This document shows, piece by piece, positions 11,613 to 26,600 of a stretch of 64,000 bases of DNA (position 1 is its first letter; each line of letters begins with the position of its first letter). The stretch comes from Artemia franciscana (Eukaryota > Arthropoda > Branchiopoda > Anostraca > Artemiidae): positions 59,710,050-59,774,049 of the forward strand of contig NC_088866.1 of the NCBI RefSeq assembly GCF_032884065.1. Reading direction: 5' to 3'. Under the pieces are notes generated by a model. The model worked only from the letters and a program-made list of their open reading frames with translations, was not told the origin of the DNA and searched no databases. Made by a program: the position numbers and the translations under genes.

Positions 11613-14600
11613 CTTATGTGTCAACAAATCTTAAACTGCAAAAGAATTTTTCAAAAATGTATTAATTAAAGCTGATAAAAACGAATAAAAGCACTAGAAT
11701 AATAAACATCTTGTTTAGGGGGCCCAAAAGTCCGAAAAAGGTGATTAAATCTAGAACAAAATAGACATATACTTACACGGGAAGGGAACAGGGGGCACAG
11801 AACTCAAAACCACATTGAATACAAGGTTGCAAACATTTGCCACACATGTTCTTTTCACAATAACCACAGCGACCAAAAGGTGAAGAAGATAGCACTCGAC
11901 AATTCATACAAGCATTATAAGACTTGTCACTATCTTCGTGAAACCTACCAATTGAATAATGACTAGAAACCTGAAAAAAAAGAAGTAAATATAGAGCCTG
12001 ATTTCCATGTGATTGAAGACGCACTTCACTTCTGTTTCTGATCAGCGTGTAGGCAAAGAGAAAAAGAAAAATCTCCTACAACTATGTGGTAAATATGCAC
12101 CTTACTTCAATTAGTTTACGCCTGTGCCGTAATTTTTTAAGCATTTTTCCTTAAACGTATACCAGAAAGGGAAGCCAATATCCCCTTTTAAAGCCTCACT
12201 GGCTGTGGTGTGAAGTTTTAAGTCAGTAAAAACAAAGAAAGATATAATTCCACCCGATTGCTTCTCTTGTGTGAAATTTTTATCAAAAGCAACGTTATAG
12301 CGTCGCCTATAGTAAAGGCCATACGGCTAAAATTTTTAATTTTATCTATTATTTTTTTTCCAGAGGCACTTCATATAGAAGGTGTCATTGTATAAAAATT
12401 GGAGAGGGCTCATTCGATTGGAAATCGGAGGTTCCAGTGCTCCTTTTAAGAGTCGAAAGTGATCGAAGGGCGACTAGCCCCCCAAGCCTTTTTTCCTAAA
12501 TGCATCTGACAAAATTTTGAGATAGCAATTTTGTTATCGTACAAACTTCAGAGAGAGCTAATTTGATTGGAAATTGAAAGTTACAGTTCACTTTTTCAGA
12601 GTCATGAGAGATTAGACAGCAACTAGCAACCCCCCCCCCACGCCCTTTTTCCCTAAAAACCATCCGATAAGAACTTTGAAATAGCCATTTTAAAAGTTCA
12701 AAGATCATATAACGAGAACTCCAGGGTCGTCAAAACCTACCAGGGCCAGGGGCGGGCGTTGTAAGTTATTCCCTGGGGGCATATATGGTTCTTATTGAAG
12801 AGATATTCGTATAAACTTCAGAGAGGGCTCATTTGATTGGAAATTGAAAGTTCCACTTCAGTTTTTGAGAGTCAAAAGAGATTGGAGGGCAAATGCCCCC
12901 CCCCCCATGTCCCTTTTACCCCTAGTGCATTCGACAAAAATTTGAGATAGAGATTTTGTTAAAAGTAGAAAATCCGGTGTTAAAACAACTCCTCAGGGCC
13001 CGGGGGATGATGTTCTTAAGTTATGCTCCGGGGGCATATATGGTTCTTACGGATGGGATGCTCGCACAAACTTTACAGAGTGCTCATTTGATTGGAAATT
13101 GAAAGTTCTAGTTCGTTTTTAAGATTTAAAAGAGACCAGAGGGCAACTAGTCCCCTCCTCCAAGTCTTTTTTCCCCTAATCCATCCGATACAAATTCTGA
13201 GACCGTCATTTTTTTAAATAGTGCAAAAATTAGATAACAGAAACTCCGATATCGACACAACCTCCCAGGCCCCGGGGGCAGGCGTTGTAAGTTGTGTCCT
13301 GGAGGTGTTTGTGGTTCTTATGAACGGGAGGCTCGTATAAACTTCAGAGAGGGCTCATTTGATTGGAAATTGAAAGTTCTAGTTCACTTTTTTTAGAGTA
13401 TAAAAACATCTAAGGGCAACTAGTCCCCCCCCCAACCCTTTTTCTCTCAAACCCATCCGATAAAGATTTTGAGATAACAATTTTATTAGAAATAGTTCAA
13501 AGGTCAGATAAGAAAAAACTCCTATATCGACGCATCCTCCCAAGACCCGGGGCACGAGTTGTAAGTTGTGTCCTGGGGGCGTATATGGTTCTTAAGAAAG
13601 GGAGGCTCATATAAACTCCAGAGAGGGCTCATTTGATTGGAAATTGAAAGTTCTACTTTTTTGAGAGTTTAAAGAGATCAGAGGGCAACAACTCCCTCCA
13701 CACGCCCCTTTCTACGCAAATGCATCCGATAAAAATTTTAAGATAGCTATTCCGTTAAAAATAGTGAAAAGGTCAGATAACAAAACCTCCAGTGTCGACA
13801 CCCCCCCCAGGTCCCGGGGGCAGGCGTTGTGAGTTATGCCCTGGGGGTACATATAGTTCTTACAAAAGGGATGCTCGAATGAATTTCGGAGTGGCCTCAT
13901 TTGATTGGAATTGAAAGTTCTAGTTCACTTAATAAAAGTCAAAAGAGACCCAAGGGCAACGAGCCCCCTAGCCCTTTTTTCTCCAAGCCCATATCATACG
14001 AATTTTGACATAGGCATTAAACTCAGGGGTCGGCACAAACCCCCAGAGCCCGGGGCAAATGTTTTAAGCTATGCCCCGGAGGCGTCTCAGGTTTTTATGC
14101 AAGGGGTGGTCGTATAAACTTCGAAGGTGGCTCATTTGATTAGAAATTGAGAGTTCTAGTTCACTTTTTAAGAGTCAAGAGATTCGGGCGCAACTAGCCA
14201 CCCAAGGACTTTTTACCCAAAATCCATCAGATACAAATTTTGATATAGCCTTATCTTAAAATAGTTCAAACATCAGATAAAAATTGAAAGGTGAAAGTTC
14301 TAGTTACTTATTTATAAGTCAAAAGCTAACGAAGGGCATCTGCCCCCCCCTCACACAAAGACCCTCTTTTCCCCAAATGCGTCAAATGAATTTTTTTTAA
14401 TTTTAGCCGGTTTGTTTGAAATAGTCAAACGATAAGAAAACAAAAACTTCGTTGTCATCATCCCCCCAAAGCCAGGGTAAGGGTTATAACTTATGCCGCG
14501 GGGGCATATAAGGTTTTTATGGAAGAGGTGGTCGTTTAAACTTTGGAGGGAACTCAAATGATTAGAAATTGGAAGTTCTATTTCACCTTTTAAGAGTCAA

Positions 14601-17600
14601 AAGTTATCCGATGGCAACTATCCCCTCCCCTCTCTCCCACCTTCTTTTTTCGAAATATGTCCAATCGAAATTTTTATATAGCCATTTTTTTCAAAATAGA
14701 CCAAAGTTAATATAAAAAAAACTCAAGGGACAAAAAAAAAAAACAACAAAAAAGCAGAATCCGGAGGCAAGTGCTGTAAAATGTGCCCTGTGGGCATATA
14801 AGGTTTTTACGGAAGGGATGGTCGCATAAACTTCAGTTGTGAATCAGACTGTCTAGTACCCTTCCCAAAAGTCAAAAGTGATCGGAGGACAACTAGCCCC
14901 CAAGACCCTTTTCCCCCAAATGCATCCAATCAAAATTTTGAGATAGCTATTTTGTTCAATTATTAAAATGCCTGGGTCTACACATCCCCCAGAGCCCGGG
15001 GGCAAGTATTGTAAGCTATGCCCCAAGGGCATATAAGACGATGTAAGGGGTGGTCATATAAACTTCACATATGGCTCGTTTGATTGGACATTAAAAGTTC
15101 TAGCTACCTTTTTAAGAGTAATCAAAAGTGATCGAAGGGTATCTAACCCCCCCCCCCCGCCTTTTTCCGATAATAATTCTGCGATAGCCCTTTTCTTCAA
15201 AATAGTCAAAATTCAAATTGCTACAAATTAGGGATTGAGAAATCCTCCATAGCACTCGGGATAAGAACTGTAACTAATTTGAGTTGTAAGTTCTTAGGAA
15301 TCGAAACTGATTGAAAAGTAACAAGCTCCCTCCCCTTGTGCCTTTTTTCTCCAAATGCATCTTATCAAAATTTTTAATTTGCCATTTTGTTAAATGGCAT
15401 TTTGTTATTTGTTAAAATAGTCCAAAATTCAAATTACTATAACTTATGGGTTGAGGGATCTTCCCTAGCCCCCGGGGCAAGGATTGTAACTTGTGTAAGT
15501 CGCCCATTATTTGAATATAAGGTTATGTGGAAAGGATGGTCGTATTACCTTTAGAGGAGGCTCATTCAATCGGAAATTGAAACTTCTAGCTCTTGTTTTA
15601 AGAGTCAAAAGCGATCACTGGCCAACTAGCCCACGCCCTACTTTCCCAAAGGGCATCCGGTCAAAATTCTGGAGTTGACCCCCCCCCCCCGAGTTTAAAA
15701 TGGCTCCGAGTTACGGAACTTAATTATTGTCACTTTTATACTTTGTTTACTTTGGTACTTGGATTTAGTGGTTTACGTGGTAACTTGGATTTACAGTGCA
15801 AGGGCTGTAAGTTGTACAAGTTGCGTATTGTTACTTTGATACTTTCTTTACTTTGATGCCTTGGTAACTTTGATACTTTCTTTACTTTGATCCTTTCTCT
15901 TTACTTTGATACTTCGATATTGATACTTTGATACTAGTTTTGATACTTTGATGAAAGTTTGGGGTTGAAGAAATTGGACCTTTTTGCAATCAAGAAACGA
16001 AAAAAATTAATTTAAAAAAACTTTCCGAAAGTTCTCCCCCCCCCCGATTCTTTCCGAAAGAATTGGGGTTATGTACTTCTAATGAATAGTGTCTTCACTA
16101 TAAAACAAGAGTATGGCTACTGCCCGTTTCTTTAACGGTAAATGTATCATTCCCTTGCTTAAGTGGCTACAAAGTTCTGCAAAATTAGTTTACCTTTTTT
16201 TTTACTATAATAATTGGGAGAACAGAATTCAAACACAAGTGAGAATTGGATTAAGTGTTGGTTGATAGACCGCGGTCGTTTTCAGGGAGTAGTGGTTATG
16301 TACTTCTAAAAAGTACGAGGCCTACAGCGTGTTTGACGCTTTGCTACAGGGAATTATATTCCAAATGTTTTCTTTTCTTCTAATTACAACATTGAAAATA
16401 AGACGAAAATTGAAGCCAAAGTGAATAAAATAAAAGTGAAGCCAGACCAGAATTTATCAATAGGCCCATTAGACCCTGCGATTTTCACTATTCCCGAAAT
16501 TTTGGGGATTTTCACAAAAATCTTGCAAAAACGGAGTGGCAAAAACACTTGGGTCTAGAGGCGTCAAAGCTTTAAAACCAGCCTGGGTGAAACAAAATCT
16601 TAAGCTGGTGAGCTTTCAGCAATTAATATCATTATATATCCAATATTCAGTTTAATTTATCTGTTTTTACCAAAACTATTAATTTATTTTAGAATAAAAA
16701 AACATATTTTAAAATAAGGAATTTTGAAAAACTTGAGACTTTGGCAATAAAAAACGAACAGAAATTAATAAAAAAATTCCGAAAAAGAAGTTTTCTAAGG
16801 GAAAGTAAAGGTCATATTAAACTTTAGATCAGAAGAAACAGAAACCTACAATAACTCAAACTCAAAACAACCAGAAATTACTATTAAAGAATAAATGAAA
16901 CCCAAAACGAACATAAATTAAATAAACAATCATAGCAAAAAAAAAATACAACAGGTACTAATATAGATGAATAAATAATTTCAAAACGAGTAAAGCTTAA
17001 GCTGAATATGCAAATCAAGCTTAAAACGAAGAAAAACATTTTGCTATTTAGGCATAAATGAAACCCTAGACGAACAGAAATTAAATAAACAATCATAACA
17101 AACAAACAAACAATAGTTACTAATATAAATTTGTAAATAAATCTCAAAACGGATGAAATTTAAATTTGATATGCACATCCAGCTTAAACGAACAAAAACC
17201 TCTACAAGGAATATAGATTTTGTCTCCTTCTTCCACCGTAAAAGTCTAAAACTTGCTGCGTCATTGGCACTTTACTGAAAACGAATTATATTACAAATAT
17301 TTTCTTTTACTTATATTACTTATTACAATATTGCAATTATTATCATTATATATCAAATATTGATTTTAATTTTATTAGTTCTTTCCAAGACCGTTCAAGA
17401 CAAATATAGCTTCACTTCAAACAAGAGTTTGAATACTGCCCCCTTCCTTAACTGTAAAAGTCTAAAGCCTGCTCTATCATTGGCGCTTCACTGAAAATGA
17501 ATTATATTACATATATTTTATTTTCCAGTTATTACAGCGTTGAAAATGAAAACGAAATTACAGTAAAATAAAATCTTGAGCTGATGATCTTTCAACAATT

Positions 17601-20600
17601 AATAGCATTATATATCAAATATTCAGTTTGATTTTATTTGTACTTCTCAAGACTGCTCAAGACACATATAGTTTTCAGTAAAGCACCAATGACGCAAGAG
17701 GTTTTAGACTTTTACAGTGAAAAAAGGAGGCAAAACCCAAACTCCTTGTAGAGATTCTTGTTCGTTTCAAGCTGGATTTGCATATTCAAATTAAGTTTCA
17801 CTCGTTTTAAGATTTATTTACTCATTTATAGTAGTAACCATTGTTTGATATGATTGATTATTTAATTTCTGTTCGTTTTGGGTTTCATTTAAGCTTCAAT
17901 AGCGAAATATTTGTGTTCGTTTTAAGCTTTATTTGCATAGTCAACTTAAGCTTAACTCGTTTTGAGATGTATTTATTCATTTATATTAGTGCATGCTGTA
18001 TGTTTTTTGCCATGACTTTTTATTTAATTTCTATTCGTTTTGGGTTACATTTATTCTTTATTAGTAATTTCTGGTTGTTCTGAGTTTTAGTTATCGTAGG
18101 TTTCCATTTCTTCTGGTCTTAAATTAAATTTCTTTTTCGGAAAGTTTTTTTTTTTTTTAATGAATCTAGTAAAAAGAACGTCAAAAAAACATATTTTGCG
18201 TCAAAAAACTTTTTATCAGTAGACTTTTGTTTCTCTCTGGTTCAAGAGTCTGCTTCTCCAGCCGGCATAATTTTTTGAAAATAAATAAAATCTTCCTAGT
18301 CATGAAAACAAAAAAGTACAATTATTTTTTTTAAGTAGCCATTCAAAGCAGTCTGTTTCTTCAAAATATTTCGATTAAGACTTCAGAAAATATTACTATT
18401 AATCGAATATACCCACCAAAATCTACCTAGTTACATCGCTTGATCATTTTTGAATGACAAAATTTGACATCTTCTATTAGAGCTTACATTAACTATTGAT
18501 AAGAAAATATGTAGCATAAAAAATGAAACATATAACATAGATAGATGATTCAGTATTGTACTAGGTAATTGTTAAGCCAAAATCCTCGTTATAATTGCTT
18601 ATCTGAGGCTGCTGGTAGATACCTCTTTACAGCAAACGCATTCCCCCTTATGATATATCTATAATAGAGAATTAACAGCTCCTAAAATTCGATCAATAAA
18701 TCGACGGTCTACAGTGCTATCATTCCATCAGGTATTTCATACACAGCTCCACTTCAGAAATTTCTGACAAAACGTAAAAAGTCTACAATTCATGCTTTGG
18801 TGTTTTAATTTGCCCAGTACCTTTTTAAATTCCTATCTTGGATATGAATTAGCATCCTAATTTGACAACCTAGCTTACGAATTTAGCACTTGGAAAAACT
18901 TCTTAGTTGCTGGAAATTAAGCTTTACGTTCTAACACAGAGAAGGACAGGGCACCTAGGTTAAGCCTACTGTTTGTATTGTATTTTTATTACTGTTGTTT
19001 TTGTTCCTAAATGACTTTTCTTTTGTTTCCTTTTATTTATTATTCGTTTTTATATTTCCCCTTTCACTGACTTTGTGTATTGGTTGGATTCAACAGATTT
19101 CGAACATACTATATTATTGTGATTATATTGAAGTGAGCCAAGACCCTTTTTGTTATGTTCAAAGGATCGACAGAACAGATATGATTTAATATCGTATTTA
19201 TAAAAAACTGAAAACTGATACGATTGACCGTAAAGAACTAAAAGCCTTTTATGAGCCATGGTTAATAAATAAAAAATGGAAAAATAACAGCAGCATAAAA
19301 TTTAAAAACAAAGACACATCCTTGAACCAAAACTGAATAAATTAATCGAAGAAAATTGACCCCATGTTCTATATTCATAGTATCCAACCTTACCAGCTTC
19401 TTTATTCATATAAATTTTCTATTACTTAATGTAATGTCAACCCTTCCCTCTCTTTCAAGCCCCAGAGAAAATTCGCCTCTCAATCTTTTTAATTCCTTTC
19501 AAAAACATATACAAAAAATGAAATTATTCTTCCCATTTCTGTACATTGAGCAAAAATAAAACGCAACATTTCTCACCATTAATGAACTAAGTTTTATTCA
19601 TAACTGTATTCATTGTAGTGTTTTGAAAATATCTGATTTCCTTTCACAACAACGACGAATCGTGTCTCCTTAGCTTTCAGAGAAAGTTGTCATGCTTCTC
19701 ATTGCAAATTAGTCTAATCAAACAGTTTGTGTTAACGAGCTGTAAGGTGCAATGCGGCTCAGTAGTAACCGAAACTCTAAAAACAGAACTTTGATGTCAA
19801 TAGACATATCAAAAAAATCAGCTTATTATGCCATCCATCAAAGGCTTCAAGCCTAAGAAAAGTTGCCTGATTTAAGAAAAGGGAGGGAAATATCCGCTAA
19901 AAGTCAAATAATCTAAATGAAAATCACGCCACCAGATTCAGCGTACCAGAGAACCCTACTGTATAGGTTTCAAGCTAGTATCTGCAAAAACTGCGGACCT
20001 TTGTATTTTTGCCAGAAATAAGATCACTGATGCATGCTTATTTGTTTTTTTTTTCTCCAAGGGGGATCGTATCGAATCATTGCCATAGAATATCGGGGGG
20101 GGGGGCTCATTCAAACGGAGATTTAAAGTCCTAGTGCCCTTTTTAAGTGACCAAAAATATTGGAGGGCAGCTAGCCCATTCCTACACTCTTTTCCCCCAA
20201 ATGTCGTCTAATAAAGATTCTGAGATAGCTATTTTGTTCAGTATAGTTGAAAAGTCCAATAACTATGTCTTTAGATACGACATGGCAACCGAGAACCACT
20301 GGTGGAAGGACCGCAAGTTACGAAATTTGCCCGTTGTTTACACATAATATTTGTTATAGGGAAGTGGACCGACACTTTTCAGGAGAGTGGGAAATTCTAT
20401 GGGGATATATTTTCTATAGGGAGAATTCCCCATTGGGATGGAAGTTTCTGGGGGGAGGGGGGAACTTTCCAGGGGAAATTTTCCAGAATTCGTAACCAAG
20501 ATTCGTTTTATTTGTCTTTCTCATTGACAAGCACATTTTACATGTGAAGATGCTTTTGAGGAACTGTCCGGGGAAATTGTCAGCTAATTTACAAATCTCT

Positions 20601-23600
20601 AAGGGATTTCCCTCGAGAAAAATTCTCCACGGGGTAAATATAACCAGGAGAAATCATCATGGCAGAATTTTACGCGGGAAAAACTTCTCTGTGGGGAATT
20701 CGCAGCGAGGATACAACTGTCCAGGGATATTTTCCCGGCAGAAGAATTTTCCATGAGAGGAACTTTCTATGGCGGAATTTTTCATGGGGGGATATTCCAC
20801 AGTGGAGGGCGGACTTCCTTGGATTATTTGAAAAACGATTAGAAAATAAATAAAGGACATTTTTTCTACTGAAAGTAAGGAGCAACATTAAAACTAATAA
20901 TGTACAAAAATTATTCTGTGTAAGAGGGGGGCTTCCCACTCCTCAACACTCCACTCTTAACGCTAAAGTTCGATCTTTTGTCTCAATTCTTTAAGAACAA
21001 TTCCTAAAACACAAAGTATTGACGAGGGGGTAGCCCCCTCATTTACGGAATAATTTCTGTTCCTTTAAGTTTTAATGCTGCTCCTTGCTTTCAGTAGAAA
21101 AAACTTGTTTTTTATTTATTTAATAAAATTAGAGGAAACGGTAAGAAGTTTAACAGCAGTCGTTTAACATTTTTCTGTATTCAGAATGTGGTAAAAGCCG
21201 GTTAAATCAATAGGTTTTCGGTAGAACCGACGTAAATGTCGGTAGAAAGAATCATTACACAAGTGTCTACAACGTGGTCTTCGGTGAATTTAAGAGCTAA
21301 ATATATCGTATTTCTCATCAGCTTTAATAAGCGGTTTAATATGCCATTGTGTCTTATTTTTGGCAAACGTGAGAGGATTTTGAAATTGGTAAAAAAAAAT
21401 CCAATGACACGGAACAAGCTAATAAGTCTACCTTTCAACATAATTAGGGAAGCTAAAACATTTCAAATCATTTTTCTGGTAACCTGTACATGAAGGATTC
21501 CAAATTTAGCATTTGTATTGCTTGTATTTTCGTGCGTAAAAATATACTTTGACTGGAAAAGCAAGTTTTTTTTTCTAATTTAACATGCTTCCAAGGTTAG
21601 CAATTGAGCTATATCCCAATTTCAAATAAAACCGACGTGCAATTTCTTTGGATTTCACTGACCAAATTTTACTTTGAATAAGCAATAATAAAAATATCGA
21701 TATTTTTCGCTCAAAGGTTACTTTTCTTCGCTTATCTCTATTTCTTCGGTCAAACAGATACCAAAGTGTTTTCTTATGTTAGGGGGCCAAAAATGCACAA
21801 AGAAGCCTTTTTCGTTAAGGGACTCGTCCTCTTTTTAACAAATGTTCTGATTAGTCTGTTTTGCATTTAATGGAGGAAATAAACTTCAACCCAGCTGAAA
21901 CCCCTGCTTAAACTGTACATAAAAAGTCGAACTGAACTTAGAATTATATCACACAGCCTAAGCCAGTACACAATGAGAAGTTTTGCTGCCGAAATAGGTT
22001 GAAACCCAAGAATTATGAAGTATTCTTACCAGTTTTCTAAAGTTTACTAGGAAGAAAGAAATCTTAGAATGAATTTCGTGGCTATGGCTCTTTACCCTGG
22101 TCTTAGCTATTATTATATTTGGGACAAGCCTTATCTATAATCTATGTACAATAAAGGGAGAATGGAAAACAAAGTCTATCAGTTTTCATTTTCCTATGAA
22201 TTGGCAAGCAATTAGTAAAAGAAACTATCAAAGTTGAAATCGTCGATCCTCGAAGCGTACTACAGGTATCTATACCTCTTTAGCTTTTTCATTTTTAGAA
22301 GAAACACAAAATTTACAAGAAATACTTATACTAATATAAAACATGCTATTTTGCTAGCTAAGGTAATAGATTTAATTTATTAATTGCTTGATACCCAGAG
22401 TAAAATGTACATAGAGAAAGAAAGAAAAAAGCAAAGGAAAAAACTATGAAAAAGAGAGATGAAAAAGGGAAGGTGACAAGTGTTGACAAATGAAGCATTG
22501 TATCAATGAATGTATCAATACCTCCATATTCGTATCACATTTTAACAGCTGCAGATTCGAGGTAAGTCTCATTTGATCAGAGGGCACAATGGATTCTTGA
22601 ACTTGCATTTTTCCATCACAAACATCCACTGACTCTTCTTCAACAGTGGGTACGTTTTTACTCCCTCGGTAAAGGATGCCCAAGGTTTTTTCTATATAAC
22701 AAAAGAAAAAAAGCTCAAAATGTCCTAGTTATATTTTTAATATATTACAGATCCCTAAGAAAATTCATATCCAATTTCCAAATAATATCTCTGATATAAT
22801 GCATCTATTGACACAAAACTTGAACCAATAAAGAACTTCTGAGAAAAGATTACTCCCGTTTCTATTCTTGGATTGCAGTTCACCAGATTGATATAATAAA
22901 CACTAAATTGTTAAAGCACACACCTCGCATGGCAAAAGGTACAGTCAGATAAATAACAGTGCAATAAGCCTACACTAAGAAATTCCTATTAAACTATTCG
23001 TGGTTTACACCAGCAGATTCAATTACAACAACAGATTCAGCGCATCAGATAACTTTACTGTCGAGGTTTCAAGCTCCTATCTGCAAAAATGTGACAATTT
23101 TTATTGTTTGGGTTACGTGGAAGGATTTTTGTATGGAGGAATTTTTCATGGGGGAAGAGATTTTTTCACGAAGCATTATTTTCGAGATTTCCCAGCATTC
23201 TTTGAAAAACCACCAGAAATTAAATCAAAATAAGTTTTTTCGACTGAAATTAGGGAGCAACAATAAAACTTAAAACGAACAGAAATTATTACGTATATGA
23301 GGTGGTTCGCCCCCTAGGCAATACCTCACTCTTTACGCTAAAGTTGTTTAGTACTTTCAAAAGAACTATTTATTCTAATTAAACGGCCTTCGTGATTCAG
23401 GGGCCATTCTAAAAGATATGGAACAAAATTCGAACTTTAGCGTAAAGAGCGAGGTATTGACGAGAGGGCGAACCCCGTAACATACGTAATAGTTTCTGTT
23501 GGTTTTAAGTTTTAATGATGCTCCGTACTTTCAGTTGAAAAAATACGTTTTTCTTAAATTTTATTTTCTTTATTTTTTTTTTATTTGCTCAAGGTCAATG

Positions 23601-26600
23601 AACTATTTGCTCAAGGTCAAAGAAAAAGATTACTTCTGTTTCTTTTTCTTTCCGTTACACAGTTCAAACAATTGACATAATAAACAGTTCCCCAAAGAAC
23701 ACACCTAGTCTGGCAAAAAACTTCAGCTGGAAATATAGCAGTGCATCCAGCCTACAAAAAAAATCAATAAAAAAGAAGTGACTTTTGAGATCGAATTCAT
23801 CCTTAGTATCATGAAAAGAGAAATCACCAATACAACAGCACAAACACATGAAAAAAAAAGACAGAAGGAGAAAAGGAAGACTGTTTTCCTAAATTAGTGA
23901 TTAATATAGACCAGCACTTGAATGAGGCCTTAACCCTACTCATCCATATAATCACATAGGTCAAACAGCATAGCCAAACACAATCAACCATAAAGAATAA
24001 TCCATGGACAGCCAGTCATGTCGTCAATAAGTATAAGTCGTCATTTACCAAACAATAGAAAGAATAATAAAGACAAATAATTCAGAGGCAACAACCCAAC
24101 ACAAGGGCTCATCAGGAGAATACACTGGCCTATAGGGTTTCGCCACTTTAAATTCTCTACCCAGCCAAGTGTTGTGACTACCACAGAATACACTGGCCTA
24201 TAGGGTTACGCCACTTTAAATTCTCTACCCAGCCAAGTGTTGTGGCTACCACAGAATACACTGGCCTATAGGGTTTCGCCACTTTAAATTCTCTACCCAG
24301 CCAAGTGTTGTGGCTACCACAGAATGATATCAGTGTATATTATAAAAAAAAAGAAGAAGCAAGTCAAGACAGACAGTCTCTGTCGGTGGTAGTCAAAGTG
24401 AAAAATTCGGTCAAAATGGTTTAAGGCTTGAAAGCCTAATTAGAGTAAAGCCAAGATAAACAGTCTCTGTGACAGGCAAAGATGGCATAACTTTTGAAAG
24501 CTGTATAAAAATGATTATTTTTACTTCTTTATGATATTCTATCATCTTAGGGCAGAACTAAGGCAGAGAGGCATGCAGTAATGGTAATTCAGGTCTATCA
24601 GTTCTTGGAGCAATTTGAAGGCGATTAGAGACTGACAAATGATTCAAAAATTCATGACCGACAATGCTCATAGAATTTGTAGGCGGTTGGGCGACCGAGA
24701 TTGTTCGTATCATATGGGCTTTATCTACTGGGAAAGCCCACTAGAAAAAAGTAAAATTTAGTCAAAGTGAACACAGACTTTAAAGCCTAGTTAGAGTAAA
24801 GCCAAGAGAGATAGTCTCTGTGAGAGGCAAAGCTGACATAACTTTTTCAGATTGTATAAAACGATTATTTTCATTTCTTTTTGATAGTTTATGATTTTAG
24901 GGTAGAACTAAGGCAGATAGGCATACAGTAAAGGTGATTCAGAGAGTCTATCAGTTCTTTGAGTCATTTAAAGACAGCTAGAGACTAAAAAGTATTTAAA
25001 ATTCATGACTGACAATGTCCACAGGGCTTGCAGTCGACCGAGATTGTTTATATCAGTTAAAATTAATTATAACAAATAAAATAAAAACCAGGAAAACCAG
25101 TGCTAGTGCGGACGGCAACTTCAAGACATTGACCCATGGAAAAGAGTTTTGGGAGGACTAAGCAGAGTCGATGTGAAGATTCTTCAAATCTATTTGTAAG
25201 CATTTTGACCTAGACTGATGAAGCGGTGTATCATATATGAGGCATAAGGCTCCAAGACCTTACCCCTTTGTTTGAACAAAAAATAAAATCATAACAGAAG
25301 GATGTAAGATCAGAAGTAAGATATAGCAGACTGATTAGCCAGAAAAAAAGGACTAAAAGATTTCAAAGAAATAAGATCGCAAATACACAAAGTTATGTTT
25401 TCCATAAAACTGATCAAATTAACTGACACAATTAATCGGCACTTCCAAAAGCTGACAGCGAGTTATTGGGGCCCATATACGATTTTTGTAAAAAGATTTA
25501 CGGCAGTGTTTCCACTATACTCGATTTTTTCAGGCTTTCTAAATTTCTATGCAAAAAAATGAGTTCTTCGGAAACTCCCCAAAAGCTAACATTAATGAAA
25601 ATTAACAATATATATATTTCATACCAACTTCCATGTATTTGGAAGTGTAAATTTTCGGGGAGATTCTGCGGGTATCAATTTTTTTTCGGTGAGATTCGGG
25701 GAGAGCGGAAGCACTACTTAACAGTCTCACTTTCACCCTTTAGTGCATAAATCGATGAGTCACTAACCAGCCAATTTTCCATTTTCTTTTTCATTATGAG
25801 TGTTTATTTTATACTAATTTTTCTAAGATACAAATTACTATACTTTTTCGCTAGTACATTATTATATGTTGTATTATTTAGTAACATTGTTGCCAATAGT
25901 AGGTAGCGCAATAGTCTTAATTGTCGCGGGTGCTCGAAGCCTATGCTAAGCACGGGATATATATTTCTGTGAAACTTTGAATTTTTACAATGGTTCTGTA
26001 AGCTTCTTGGATTTTCGAGAAACCTTTATACCGACCAGGAGAAGAGCTAGTAGCCCTCACCGCGATCAAATGGCCCATCGGAACAACTTGAAATACTTTA
26101 AACCGAGTTCCCTGGGTGGCCAGGGCAAAAGAACTGAAAAAAGCTATCATGTTTTGTCTCCCGTCACGTTTAAATATTCCTAGGTAAACATAATTAACAA
26201 GAATGGAACAAACATTTCTAGTGGAAAAGATTAAATAATTGCACAACTAGAACATTCCTAATTCCGTTTTTTGTATAAAATCAAACGGACCTTATCATAA
26301 AGCAAATAAAAACCAGAAGAGCTAACTAGACTATGATCAAAGAATAATACTAATAATACACCACTTCAAACTTTCCTAGACTATGATGCAAACATCTCAC
26401 AAGTAGTGTCAAACTTTCGGGATAAGCCTATAAAAAGAAATAAGGAATGGGAGAAGCTAGAAAATTTTGAAGGAATCAAATCTACTTTTAACATTTTCAA
26501 AGTAGCAATACCGCAACTCAGCTCAAATTATTCACGACTAACACAATTGTAGGCCAAATTCTATTGATAATTAAATAGATTTTATACCTGCTCCCCTCCA

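Noticed and set aside
12395-15700. Regularly spaced repeats suggestive of a CRISPR array
   Set aside because: Units are 255-275 bp, diverged along their whole length, with no unique spacers. This is a eukaryotic tandem array.
16884-18083. Hydrophobic open frames on both strands resembling membrane proteins
   Set aside because: They are mirror shadows in the two arms of the inverted repeat and contain no conserved motif.
20147-20939. Several overlapping open frames on both strands
   Set aside because: They lie inside an HPR repeat copy, are not conserved in the other copies and reflect its G-rich composition.
25941-26246. Minus-strand frame with exon-like flanks (TTTTTTCAG before TTCTTTTGCC, GTGAGG after GATCGCG) encoding ALATQGTRFKVFQ
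   Set aside because: A loose likeness to a WD-repeat strand is all I can see. It lies inside Siva intron 1 and no partner exon was found, so I do not call it a gene.
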